Source: AC-32 sp963746155
GTDB taxonomy: Bacteria; Actinomycetota; Thermoleophilia; Gaiellales; Gaiellaceae
NCBI GenBank assembly: GCA_963746155.1
Contig: CAVVAB010000012.1
Location: 868,001-932,000 of the forward strand
Direction of reading: 5' to 3'
DNA length: 64,000 bases
Below are positions 32,442-42,170 of the stretch, piece by piece (within the stretch, counting starts at the first letter, position 1; each line of letters opens with the position of its first letter). The position numbers and the translations under genes are program-made. The notes under the pieces were generated by a model. That model saw only the letters and a program-made list of their open reading frames with translations, was not told where the DNA came from and searched no databases.

Positions 32442-33523
32442 GCGGTGACCTCCTTCTTCCCGGCGACACACGCGCCCGCCGTGATCTCGTCGGACCAGTC
32501 GAGATTCAGCTCACCCTCCGGGGCGAGGTGGAGCAACAGCGCCTGCACGTTGCGGGAGTAGAGCGTCGATGCGTGATAGGGCATCGTGCTCGGCAGGTTC
32601 GTGAGGCCGACGATCGTCACGTTTTCGCGGACGACCTCCTCGCCCGGCTCGGTCAGCTCGCAGTTTCCGCCGGTCTCGGCGGCGAGGTCGACGATCACCG
32701 AGCCCGGCCGCATCGCCGCGACCGCGCTCGCGGGGATCAGCCGCGGGGCGGGCCGGCCGGGGATCAGGGCGGTCGTGATCACGACGTCGAACTCGGGCAG
32801 GCGCGCCTCGAGCTCCTGCTGCTGCTGCCGCTGCTGCTCCTCCGAGAGCTCCTGCGCGTACCCGCCCTCGGTTTCCTCGCCGACGACTCCGAGGTCGAGC
32901 CAGTTCGCGCCGAGGCTCTCGATCTGCTCGCGGACGACCGGCCGCACGTCGAAACCCGTCACGACCGCGCCGAGCCGTCGGGCCGTCGCGATCGCCTGCA
33001 GCCCGGCAACCCCTGCGCCGAGAACGAGCACCTTCGCCGGAGTGACGGTGCCGGCCGCGGTCATCAGCATCGGGAAGAACTTGGGCAGCCGCTCGGCCGC
33101 AAGGAGCGTCGCCTTGTACCCGGACACGGTCGCCTGCGACGAGAGGGCGTCCATCGGCTGCGCGCGCGTGATCCGCGGGATCGACTCCATCGCGAACGCG
33201 ACGACGCCGCGTTCCGCGAGCGCGTCGATCCCCTCGCGGTCGGTGAGCGGCTGCAGGAACCCGATCAGCACCTGGCCGTCGCGCAGGCGCGCCGCCTCCT
33301 CCTCGCTCGGCTTCTGCACCTTCACGACAAGGTCGGCGCCGGCCCAGTCGCCGAGCTGTGCGCCGGCCTCCGTGTATGCGGAATCCGGGAACGAGGCCGC
33401 CTCGCCGACGCCGGCCTCGACCACGACCTCGAAGCCGGCAGCCACGAGCTTCTCCACGATCTCCGGGACGAGTGCCACGCGCCGCTCGTCGGCGGCGGTC
33501 TCTCTCGGCACCCCGATCCTCAT
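32438..33523 (-). CDS. pntAa: NAD(P) transhydrogenase subunit alpha, NAD-binding part
   Basis: Soluble NAD(H)-binding domain I of the transhydrogenase, 361 aa, related to alanine dehydrogenase. MRIGVPRETAADERRVALVP at the N-terminus, SSQATVSGYKATLLAAERLP, the Rossmann motif VLVLGAGVAGLQAIATARRL, and TGFDVRPVVREQIESLGA are all family marks. A Gln-rich stretch (EEQQRQQQQELE) forms the mobile loop region. TAGCAT lies 9 nt before the ATG, without Shine-Dalgarno. The stop overlaps the next start by 4 nt. Confidence 0.95.
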   Translation of the reverse strand: MRIGVPRETAADERRVALVPEIVEKLVAAGFEVVVEAGVGEAASFPDSAYTEAGAQLGDWAGADLVVKVQKPSEEEAARLRDGQVLIGFLQPLTDREGIDALAERGVVAFAMESIPRITRAQPMDALSSQATVSGYKATLLAAERLPKFFPMLMTAAGTVTPAKVLVLGAGVAGLQAIATARRLGAVVTGFDVRPVVREQIESLGANWLDLGVVGEETEGGYAQELSEEQQRQQQQELEARLPEFDVVITTALIPGRPAPRLIPASAVAAMRPGSVIVDLAAETGGNCELTEPGEEVVRENVTIVGLTNLPSTMPYHASTLYSRNVQALLLHLAPEGELNLDWSDEITAGACVAGKKEVTA

Positions 33524-33532
33524 GCGCCGCGA

Positions 33533-33538
33533 ATGCTA
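33533..33538 (-). promoter_or_regulatory. -10 box for the pnt operon
   Basis: Minus-strand TAGCAT ends 9 nt before the pntAa ATG at 33523. Confidence 0.4.
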
Positions 33539-33577
33539 TTCCGTGAGGCGGCGAGCACCCGCGGGAGGTGTCGGCAT

Positions 33578-34129
33578 ATGCTCGCCGCGATGCCGATTCC
33601 CGAGATCCCGCTCCGCGAGACGAAGTTCGGGAGCGTCGCCGACGGCGACGGCTGGTTCGTGATCAACGCGAGGGCGAGCCGCTGGCGCGACGCCGGGCAC
33701 TTCGGGTGCTACTGCAACTTCGAGGGCAGGCGCCCCTTCCGCCAGCTCGGGGTCAACGTCAGCGTCCTCCAGCCCGGCCAGCCGATCGGGCTCTACCATC
33801 GCGAGCGGGCCCAGGAGGGTTTCCTCGTGCTCTCGGGCGAGTGCCTGCTGCTCGTCGAGGGGCAGGAACGAACCCTCCGCGCGTGGGACTTCTTCCATTG
33901 CCCGGGCGGAACCGACCACATGATCGTCGGCGCAGGCGAGGGCCCATCCGTCGTCCTCGCCGTCGGGGGCCGCGGCGGGCGCAAGGGCATCGTCTACCCG
34001 GTCGATGCGCTGGCGCTCGCGCACGATGCGGGTGTCGAGGAGGAGACCACCAAGCCGGCCGAGGCCTACCGGCCCTTTCCCGCCTTCAGCCGCTGCCGGT
34101 ACGAGAACGACTGGCTGCCTGACTTCTGA
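33578..34129 (+). CDS. Cupin-domain protein
   Basis: A 183-residue single-cupin protein. GGGAGGT at 33562-33568 fits the ATG at 33578 better than the one at 33590. The cupin motifs are QPGQPIGLYHRERAQEGFLV (His/Glu metal ligands) and WDFFHCPGGTDHMIVGAG (His). The N-terminal part WFVINARASRWRDAGHFGCY and C-terminal SRCRYENDWLPDF are of a type common in high-GC genomes and not tied to a known enzyme. It faces away from the pnt operon, with 54 nt between the starts. Function unknown; a small-molecule-binding or sugar-related role is possible. Confidence 0.88.
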   Translation: MLAAMPIPEIPLRETKFGSVADGDGWFVINARASRWRDAGHFGCYCNFEGRRPFRQLGVNVSVLQPGQPIGLYHRERAQEGFLVLSGECLLLVEGQERTLRAWDFFHCPGGTDHMIVGAGEGPSVVLAVGGRGGRKGIVYPVDALALAHDAGVEEETTKPAEAYRPFPAFSRCRYENDWLPDF

Positions 34130-34138
34130 GACCGGCGC

Positions 34139-34144
34139 TAGAGT
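34139..34144 (+). promoter_or_regulatory. -10 box for the aminotransferase gene
   Basis: TAGAGT ends 7 nt before the GTG at 34152. Confidence 0.45.
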
Positions 34145-34151
34145 CCGCGCC

Positions 34152-35296
34152 GTGGCCGGCTCGCTTGCGGAGATCGCGGACAGCTTCTTCACGCCTGCGG
34201 TAAACGACCTCGTTCCTTACGAGCCGGGCAAGCCCGTCGAGGAGGTCCAGCGCGAGCTCGGGCTCGAGCGCGTGGTCAAGCTCGCCTCCAACGAGGGGCC
34301 GTTCGGCCCGTTCCCGGAGGCGCGCGAGGCGATCGAGCGCTGCGCCGGCGAGCTCAACCGCTACCCCGACGGCGGCGCGTACCGGCTCCGCGCGGCGCTC
34401 GCGGAGCGGCTCGACCTGCGCCTCGAGGAGGTCGCGCCCGGAGCCGGCTCGGACGGGATCGTCGACGGCCTCAGCCAGGCGATGCTCGAACCGGGCGACG
34501 AGATCGTCTGCGGCTGGCCCTCGTTCCCGAGCTACGCGATCGACGCCCGCAAGCTCGGCGCGGTCGCCAGGACGGTGCCGCTCAAGGACGGGCGCTACGA
34601 CCTCGACGCGCTTCTCGCTGGCGATCGGCCCCCGGACGAAGCTCGTCTACATCTGCATCCCGAACAACCCGACCGGCACGACGAACACGCGCGCCGAGGT
34701 CGACGCCTATTTCGAGCGCGTCCCGGAGCATGTCGTGACCGTCCTCGACCAGGCCTACTTCGAGTACATCGACGACCCCGAGTACCCCGACGGGATCGAG
34801 GAGTACCTGAAGGCCGGGCGGCGCGTGGTCGTCCTGCGCACGTTCTCGAAGATCTTCGGCCTCGCCGGCCTGCGCGTCGGCTACGGGCTGGCTCCCGCGC
34901 CGATCGTGACCGCGCTCGCCAAGGTTCGCCGCGCCTTCGACATCACGACGCCCGCGCAGGAGGCGGCGCTCGCGAGCCTCGACTCGCCGGAAGAGCTCGC
35001 CCGCAGGCGCGCCGTCGAACGCCGAGGGCCGCGCCCACCTCGAGGCGATCATGCGCGAGCACGGCCTCGATCCCGTGGGACCGGCGAACGGGAACTTCCT
35101 CTTCGCCGAGGTCGGCGACGACTCGCGGCCCCTCTTCGAGCGGCTCCTGCACGAGGGCGTGATCGTCCGCCCGACGCACGGCTTCGGCGCGCCGGGAGCG
35201 ATCCGGATCACCGTCGGCACGGAGGGCGAGCACCGCTTCCTGGCCGACGTGCTCGACCGCGTCGGTCCGGTGGAACGGACTCGCGCGCCTGCCTAG
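34152..35296 (+). CDS. hisC: Histidinol-phosphate aminotransferase-like enzyme (two frameshifts)
   Basis: PLP-dependent class I/II aminotransferase. YEPGKPVEEVQRELG, KLASNEGPFGPFPEA and NRYPDGGAYRLRAALAERL are typical of HisC/Cobc-like enzymes; further on are VYICIPNNPTGT, VVLDQAYFEYI-like VTVLDQAYFEYIDDPEYPD and the PLP lysine in RTFSKIFGLAGLRVGYG. One extra base near 34620 (before ATCGGCC) and one near 35017 (GTCGAACGCC) break the frame; removing each restores LLAAIGPRTKLVY and RRRAVNAEGRAHL. About 380 aa in all. No other his genes are near, so a role in histidine synthesis is likely but could instead be aromatic or phosphonate transamination. Confidence 0.85.
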
Positions 35297-35370
35297 GCAG
35301 GCCGGCCGAGACGGCCGGAAAATGCGGGACATGGCCGGAAAACCCCTCGTTCGAGGTCGTAGGTCGGTGT

Positions 35371-35376
35371 TAGCGT
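35371..35376 (+). promoter_or_regulatory. -10 box for the MFS gene
   Basis: TAGCGT ends 6 nt before the GTG at 35383. Confidence 0.45.
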
Positions 35377-35382
35377 TCCTTT

Positions 35383-36682
35383 GTGGGCCGCCCCCCGGGT
35401 AGCGAGGAGCGAAGCCGTCTAGGGCTTCTCCGTCGCGAGCCGAGCTTCAGGCGTCTCTTCCTCGCCACTCTCGGTTCCGGGCTGGGCACCTGGCTCGCCC
35501 TCGTCGCGCTCGAGTGGGACGTCTACCACCAGACGCACTCCTCGGCCTGGATCGCGGCGCTCCTGATCGCCGACCTGCTGCCGACGTTCGCGATCGGCCT
35601 GCTTGCGGGACCACTCGTCGACCGGCTTCCGCGCCGCGGCCTGATGGTGATCGCCGACCTCGTGCGCTTCGGCGCCTTCGCGGTGCTGCCGTTCACGACG
35701 AACGCGACCCAGATCGTCGTGATCGCGGGGGTCGTCGGTGCGGCGACGGGGTTCTTCCGCCCCGCGGCGTACGCGGGGATCCCGAACCTCGTCGAGGAGC
35801 GCGACCTGACCACGGCGAACTCGCTCGTGCAGGCCGTCGACAACTTCACGTGGGCGATCGGCTCGCTCGCGGGCGGCGCGCTCGTCGCAGCCGCCGGCGT
35901 GGACGCGGCCTACTGGATCAACTCCGCGACGTTCCTGATCTCGGCCGGTCTCCTCGTCGGGATCCCGCAGCGCCTGCTCCAGGCCGCCGAGGCCGCGAGC
36001 CGCGGCCACTGGCAGGACCTGAAGGACGGCTTCGCGCTCACCGTTCGCAAGCGCGCGCTCCTCACGGTGCTGGTCGCCTGGAACGTCGCGATGTTCTCGA
36101 ACGCCGCCGTCAACGTCGCCGAGCCGAGCCTCGCGCTGCAGACGTTCAGCTCCGGCGCCTTCGGGCTCGGGCTGATGATGGGTGCCGCCGGCATCGGCCT
36201 GACCGTCGGCGCGTACCTCGCCGCCGGCTGGATCGAGAAGCGCGGGCTCGCGAACGTCTACGGCGCCTCGCTCGGGCTGATGACCCTCGGGATCGGCATC
36301 GCGGCCGGCGCTCCGAACGTCTGGGTCGCCTCGATGTGCGTGGTGATCTCCGGCTTCGGCAACGGCGCCGCCGTGGTCTGCAACGCGCTCTTCGTGCAGG
36401 GCGGCGCGCCGGACGCGTTGCGCGGGCGCGTCTTCGCGGTGCTGATGAGCACGAACGTCGCGCTCCTGACCCTCGGGATGATCGTCGCGGGCAAGCTCAC
36501 CGACATGTTCGGCGGCCGCTGGGTCTGGGCGGCGGCCGCGGCGATCGTCGCGCTGGCGGCGGATCATCGGATTCATCCTCGCCCGCGGCGTGCCGCAACC
36601 GGCGGAGCCCGAGGCGGAGGAGGAGTCGGAGGCCGAGTCCGAGGCCCTGGCCGTCACGGCGCACGGCGCCGAGCCGCACTAG
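35383..36682 (+). CDS. MFS transporter, MFS_3 type (C-terminal frameshift)
   Basis: Twelve-helix major-facilitator permease of about 432 aa. Starts with RREPSFRRLFLATLGSGLGT; the motif-A loop is AGPLVDRLPRRGLMVIADLV, and GFFRPAAYAGIPNLVEERDL with NSLVQAVDNFTWAIG is typical of the MFS_3 (enterobactin/tetracycline-like) exporters. One extra G near 36561 shifts the last helix; removing it gives ALAAIIGFILARGVPQP followed by an acidic tail rich in Glu and stop at 36682. The exported compound is unknown. Confidence 0.88.
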
Positions 36683-36710
36683 CCGCGCGTCCCGAGGCCG
36701 ACGGCCCCAC

Positions 36711-36716
36711 TAGCAT
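36711..36716 (+). promoter_or_regulatory. -10 box for meaB
   Basis: TAGCAT ends 8 nt before the ATG at 36725; no Shine-Dalgarno is present. Confidence 0.45.
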
Positions 36717-36724
36717 CCCCATCG

Positions 36725-37717
36725 ATGGCGGGACGCCGCGACTTCACCGCTGAGTCGCTCGCGGCCGGCGTTCGGGCCGGCGACCGGCGCGCGCTCGCAC
36801 GCGCGATCACGCTGGTCGAGAACTCGGAGCCGATCGCGTACGACGTCGTCCGCGACCTCTACCCCGAGACCGGGCGCGCGTACGCGATCGGCGTCACCGG
36901 GCCGCCCGGGGTGGGCAAGTCGACGCTGATCGGCGCGCTCGTCGCGCACGTCCGGGGCGAGGGCAGCTCGGTAGGCGTGATCTCGGTCGACCCGTCGAGC
37001 CCGTTCTCGAAGGGCGCGCTCCTCGGCGACCGGATCCGCCTCGCGGAGCACTTCCTCGACCCGGAGGTGTTCATCCGCTCGATGGGCACGCGCGGCCACC
37101 TCGGCGGGCTCGCCGAGGCGACGCTTCAGGCGCTGCTCGTGCTCGACGCCGCGGGCAAGGACCTCGTCTTCCTCGAGACCGTGGGTGCCGGCCAGGCCGA
37201 GGTCGAGGTGATCTCGATCGCCGACACCGTCGTGCTCGTCCTGATGCCCGGCTCGGGCGACTCGATTCAGGCGCTCAAGGCCGGGATCATGGAGATCCCC
37301 GACGTGATCGCGATCAACAAGCTCGACCATCCGGCGGCGAAGACGATGCTGAACGAGGTGCGCTCGGTGCTCGCGCTCGACAAGGAGAGCGCCTGGAAGC
37401 CGCCGATCGTCCTGACCGAGGCCACCCGCGGCGAGAACGTGCCCGAGCTGTGGGAGAAGGTCGCCGAGCACCGGGCCTTCCTCGAGGCCGACGGCCTGCT
37501 CGAGGAGCATCGCCGCCGCAATCTGGCGGGCGAGGTGTTCGCGGTCGCATCAGCGCGGGCGAAGGCACATCTCGAGCGCGCGGTCGCGGACGATCCCGAG
37601 CTCAGGCGGCTGCTCGACGAGGTCCAGGCACGCCAGCTCGACCCGTTGACCGCGGTTCGCGAGATCATGAGCAAGGTATTCAAGGTCGATGATGGAGACG
37701 GCACCCAAGCTGGCTGA
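36725..37717 (+). CDS. meaB: Methylmalonyl-CoA mutase-associated GTPase MeaB
   Basis: G3E-family GTPase chaperone that protects adenosylcobalamin-dependent mutases and gates cofactor loading, 330 aa. P-loop GVTGPPGVGKSTLIGALVAH, switch I region VISVDPSSPFSKGALLGDRI, RSMGTRGHLGGLAEAT, switch II ETVGAGQAEVEVISIADTVV and the base-recognition motif AINKLDHPAAK are present. No mutase gene is beside it here. The end of the gene overlaps the threonine dehydratase start by 29 nt, which is long for coupling and suggests coordinated expression with alpha-ketobutyrate/propionyl-CoA metabolism. Confidence 0.95.
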   Translation: MAGRRDFTAESLAAGVRAGDRRALARAITLVENSEPIAYDVVRDLYPETGRAYAIGVTGPPGVGKSTLIGALVAHVRGEGSSVGVISVDPSSPFSKGALLGDRIRLAEHFLDPEVFIRSMGTRGHLGGLAEATLQALLVLDAAGKDLVFLETVGAGQAEVEVISIADTVVLVLMPGSGDSIQALKAGIMEIPDVIAINKLDHPAAKTMLNEVRSVLALDKESAWKPPIVLTEATRGENVPELWEKVAEHRAFLEADGLLEEHRRRNLAGEVFAVASARAKAHLERAVADDPELRRLLDEVQARQLDPLTAVREIMSKVFKVDDGDGTQAG

Positions 37718-38855
37718 GATCGAGGAGTCGCGCGCGCTCCTCGACGGTGTCGCGCGCGTCACCCCGGTGTACAGCACGGAGACGCTCTCGAAGCAGATCG
37801 GCCGGCACGTCAGCCTCAAGGCCGAGAACCTCCAGCGGACCGGGTCGTTCAAGATCCGCGGCGCCGTCAGCAAGATCGCCTCGCTCTCGGACAAGGAGAA
37901 GCGGGCCGGCGTCGTGGCGGCCAGCGCGGGGAACCACGGCCAGGCCGTCGCCTGGGCGGCCCGCGAGGCAGGGATCAAGGCGACGATCTTCATGCCGCAG
38001 GACGCGCCGATGGCAAAGGTCGATCCGACCAAGAGCTACGGCGGCATCCCGCAGCTCCAGGGCGCGGACTTCGAGGAGGCGCTCGTCGCGGCGCTCGCCC
38101 ACGCCGAGTCGAGCGGAGCCACGTTCGTCCACCCGTACGAGGACGAGCGCGTGATCGCCGGCCAGGGGACGATCGGGCTCGAGATCGCCGAGCAGGTGCC
38201 CGACGTTCAGACCGTCGTGATCCCGGTCGGCGGCGGCGGCCTCTCGTCCGGAATCTCGCTCGCGCTCCGGGCGGTAAAGCCGGGGCTCCGGATCGTCGGC
38301 GTCCAGGCGGGGCAAGACGGCTGGACGATCGCCGACGGGATCGCGGTCAAGTCTGTGGGGGAGATGACGGGCGCGATCCTCGACCAGACGCTCGACGACC
38401 TCGTCAGCGTCACCGACGAGGAGATCTGCGAGGCGATCGTGCTGCTGCTCGAGCGCGCGAAGCTCGTTGTCGAAGGAGCGGGCGCGGTCGGCGTCGCCGC
38501 GCTGCTCGCGGGCAAGGCCGGGGGAGAAGGCTCCGCGCTCGCGCTGCTCTCCGGCGGGAACATCGACCCGACGGTCCTGATCTCGGTCATGCGCCACGGG
38601 CTGACCGTGGCCGGCCGCTACCTCGTCCTCCGCACGCGCATCAAGGACCGGCCGGGCGAGCTGCTGAAGCTGCTGAAGCTCGTCGCGCAGGAACGGGCGA
38701 ACGTCGTCTCCGTCGAGCACCATCGCGAGGGCGTCGACCTGCCCGTGACGGAAAGCGAGATCGCGCTGACGCTGACGATGCGCGACGAGCACCACTGCTC
38801 GGTGCTGCTCGAGGCGCTACGCAGCCTCGGCTACCACGTCGACCGCCTGCGTTAG
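37689..38855 (+). CDS. ilvA: Threonine dehydratase (catabolic type, ACT domain)
   Basis: PLP enzyme converting threonine to 2-oxobutyrate and ammonia, 388 aa. PLP lysine in RTGSFKIRGAVSKIA, GNHGQAVAWAA, the phosphate-binding VVIPVGGGGLSSGISLAL and EGAGAVGVAALLAG are family marks. A single C-terminal ACT domain (from about residue 310: LRTRIKDRPGELLKLLKLVA) makes it the shorter, TdcB-like form with one regulatory domain rather than the two-ACT biosynthetic type. Product oxobutyrate leads to propionyl-CoA, which fits with meaB upstream. Overlaps meaB by 29 nt. Confidence 0.94.
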   Translation: MMETAPKLAEIEESRALLDGVARVTPVYSTETLSKQIGRHVSLKAENLQRTGSFKIRGAVSKIASLSDKEKRAGVVAASAGNHGQAVAWAAREAGIKATIFMPQDAPMAKVDPTKSYGGIPQLQGADFEEALVAALAHAESSGATFVHPYEDERVIAGQGTIGLEIAEQVPDVQTVVIPVGGGGLSSGISLALRAVKPGLRIVGVQAGQDGWTIADGIAVKSVGEMTGAILDQTLDDLVSVTDEEICEAIVLLLERAKLVVEGAGAVGVAALLAGKAGGEGSALALLSGGNIDPTVLISVMRHGLTVAGRYLVLRTRIKDRPGELLKLLKLVAQERANVVSVEHHREGVDLPVTESEIALTLTMRDEHHCSVLLEALRSLGYHVDRLR

Positions 38856-38857
38856 CG

Positions 38858-41800
38858 ATGAAGACCTGCCCCCGGTGCGGCTACGAGAATGCCGAGAGTG
38901 CGCGCTTCTGCTCCGGCTGCGGCGCGCCACTCGACGTTCCGCAGGTCGAGGCTCGCGAGGAGCGGAAGGTCGTCACCGTTCTCTTCGCCGACCTCGTCGG
39001 CTTCACGGCGCGTGCGGAGCAGCTCGACCCGGAGGACGTGCGCGCAACCCTCTCGCCCTACTACGGGCGGCTCCGTTCCGAGCTCGAGCGCCACGGCGGG
39101 ACGGTCGAGAAGTTCATCGGCGACGCCGTGATGGCGGTCTTCGGCGCTCCGGCCGCACACGAGGACGACCCGGAACGGGCGGTCCGGGCCGGGCTCGCGA
39201 TCCGTGACGCGATCGTCGAGGACGGACGGCTCCAGGTGCGCGTCGCGGTCACGACCGGCGAGGCGCTCGTGACGCTCGACGCCGCTCCGGCCGAAGGCGA
39301 GGGGATGGTCGCGGGCGACGTGGTCAACACGGCTGCTCGCCTGCAGGGCGCGGCGCCGGTCAACGGCGTTCTCGTCGACGAGACGACGTACCGGGCGACG
39401 TTGCAGCAAATCGACTTCCGCGAGGCCGAGCCCGTCGAGGCCAAGGGGAAGGCCGAGCCGGTCCCGGCCTGGGAGGCGATGGGCGCTCGCTCGCGTTTCG
39501 GCGTCGACTTCGTCCAGACCGGTGAAGCCCTCGTCGGTCGCCAGCGCGAGCTCGACTTCCTGACGGCTGCTCTCGAGCGCGCGCGAGAGGAGCGCGCTCC
39601 TCAGCTCGTCACGCTCGTGGGCGTCCCTGGGATCGGCAAGAGCCGGCTCGTGTACGAGCTCTCGCGCGTCGCGGACGCCGACCCGGAGGTCATCTACTAC
39701 TGGCGGCAAGGCCGCTCGTTGCCGTACGGCGACGGGGTGGCGTACTGGGCGCTCGCCGAGATCACGAAGGCTCACGCCGGAATTCTCGACACGGACTCGT
39801 CCGAGGAGGCCGAGCGCAAGCTGGCGGAGGCGGTCGCCGGCGTGGACGGCGCGCCGGAGCGGTTGTTGGAGAACCTCCGTCCCCTGGTGGGCATCGGCTC
39901 GGACGGGGAGCCTGGCGGCGACCGCTCCGAGCGGTTCGCCGCCTGGCGCCGGTTCCTCGAGGAGCTCGCGGAGCAGCGTCCAACCGTGCTCGTCTTCGAG
40001 GATCTGCACTGGGCCGACGACGACCTGCTCGACTTCGTCGACCATCTCGTCGACTGGAGCACGGGCGTCCCGCTCCTCGTTGTCTGTACGGCCCGTCCGG
40101 AGCTCCTCGAGCGGCGCCCGGGCTGGGGCGGCGGCAAGACGAATGCGCTGACGCTCTCGATCTCGCCGCTCTCCGACGAGGAGACGGCGCGGCTGCTCGG
40201 GCGGCTGCTAGAGCGATCCGTTCTTCCGGCCGACCTGCAGCGGTCGCTGCTCGAGCGCGCGGGCGGGAACCCGCTCTACGCCGAGCAGTTTGCGCGCCTG
40301 CTCGTGGAAACCGGGGGCGGGGAGGACCTGCCGCTGCCGGAGAACGTGCAGGGGATCATCGCGGCTCGCCTCGACGGGCTTCCGCCCGGCGAGAAGCAGC
40401 TCCTTCAGGACGCCGCCGTGCTCGGGAAGGTGTTCTGGCTCGGGGCCGTCTGCGCCGTTGGCGGCCTCAGCCGGAACGACGCAGAGGAGCAGCTGCACGC
40501 CCTCGAGCGGAAGGAGTTCGTCCGTCGCGAGCGGCGTTCCTCGGTGGGCGCCGAGGACGAATACGCCTTCCGTCACCTGCTCGTGCGCGACGTTGCCTAC
40601 GGCCAGGTTCCTCGGAGCGACCGCGCGGAGCGCCACGAGCGCGCGGCGGCCTGGATCGAGTCGCTCGGCCGGCCCGAGGACCACGCCGAGATGCTCGCCC
40701 ACCACTACCTCGAGGCCCTGCGCCTCGGGCGTGCGGCCGGCCGGGAAGAGCCCGTCGAGCTCGCGACGCGGGCGCGCGTGGCGGCAAGTGACGCGGGCGA
40801 CCGGGCACTCGCGCTGGGCGCGTTTCCGGCCGCAGCGCGGCTCTACGAGGAGGCGCTCGAGCTCTGGCCGCCGGACGACGAGCGGCGTCCCGCGCTGCTC
40901 CTCGCCTACGCGCGAAGCCGCGTCGACGACGCCGCTCTCGACGACGCTGTCCTCACTGATGCGACCGAAGGCCTCCTCCGTGCGGGGAAGATCGAGGCCG
41001 CCGCAGAGGCCCAGGCCAGGCTCGGCGGCGTCTGGCTGAACCGGGGCGACCGTGACCGGTCGCTCGAGCATCTCGAGCGCGCCCGTGGGCTGGTCGCCGA
41101 TCGTGGTCCGTCGCCTGCGAAGGCGTTCGTGCTCCAGGAGCTCGGGCGGGTCCTGATGATGGCGGACGAGCTCGAGCGGTCGATCGAGCTCGCCTCGGAG
41201 TCGCTCGAGCTGGCGGAGAGGTTCGGCCTCGAGGCCGCGCGCGCCCGCAACCTCAATACCCTCGGTGTCTCGCGGGTCATCGCCGGCGACCGCGGCGGGC
41301 TCGAGGACCTCGAGCGGGCGATGGCGATCGGAGCTGCAGTCCACTCGCCCGAGGAGGCCTCCGCGTCGGCGAACCTGACCTGGATGTACGTCCTGCTTGG
41401 CGAACTGGGAAAGGCATGGGAGCTGCACGAGCGCAGCCGAAGCCTGGCCAAGCGGCTCGGAGTGGCCGGCTTCATCCGCTGGCAGGAGGCCGAGCACGTC
41501 ATCCACTGCTACTGGGGAGGCCGCTGGGACGAGGCGCTCGCGACGGCGGACGAGTTCATCCGCGAGACCGAAGCGGGCTCGAGCCACTACATGGAGGGCA
41601 TCTGCCGAGGAGTTCGTGCCGCGATCTGGCTCGCGCGGGGTCAGACCCAGGCCGTGCTGGCGGAGGCGCATCGGGAGGACCGAGCTCTCACGCGCCGTGA
41701 AGGATTCGCAGTCGCTCAACCCGTTGTTGGCATTCGAGTCTCGTGCGGCACTTGCCCTGGGCGATCGCGCGGCCGCCAACGCTCTGGCGGACGAGCTCGT

Positions 41801-42170
41801 CGAGGCGTGGCGCTCGATCGGCATCCGTCAGCCGGACGAGTGCACGAATGCGCCCTGGGTCTTCAGGGACCTCGCCCGAGCCGACGAGCTGCGAGAGGCG
41901 CTCGAACGGGAGACGGGAACGTTCCCGTGGCACGAGGCGGCCCGACGCGTGATCTCGGACGATCTCGCGGGAGCGGCGGATGTCTACGCCGAGATCGGCT
42001 CCGTTCCCGACGAGGCCTACACGCGCCTGCGTGCGGCGGAAGAGCTCGTTCGCGCCGGAGATCGGGCCGAGGCGGACCGGCAGCTTAGGCTGGCGCTCCC
42101 CGTGTTCGCCGAGCTCGGAGCGGCGGCCTGGACGGCTGAGGCCGAGAAGCTGCTCGCGGCGTCAGCCTGA
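38858..42170 (+). CDS. Zinc ribbon - class III cyclase - AAA ATPase - TPR regulator (frameshifted)
   Basis: A multidomain protein of about 1100 aa. Residues 1-30: zinc ribbon CPRCGYENAESARFCSGCG. About 35-200: class III nucleotide cyclase catalytic domain (TVLFADLVGFTARAEQ, FIGDAVMAVFGAP; the two metal-binding Asp are kept). About 225-470: NTPase with VGVPGIGKSRLVYELSR and a FEDLHWADDDLLD Walker B, of the LuxR/SARP-associated AAA_16 type. The rest is helical TPR-like repeats. One extra base near 41680 shifts the end; removing it gives DELSRAVKDSQSLNPLLAFE to the stop at 42170. It probably makes cAMP (or cGMP) under control of the ATPase/TPR part; the signal is unknown. It ends 9 nt inside the convergent gene. 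Confidence 0.88.
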
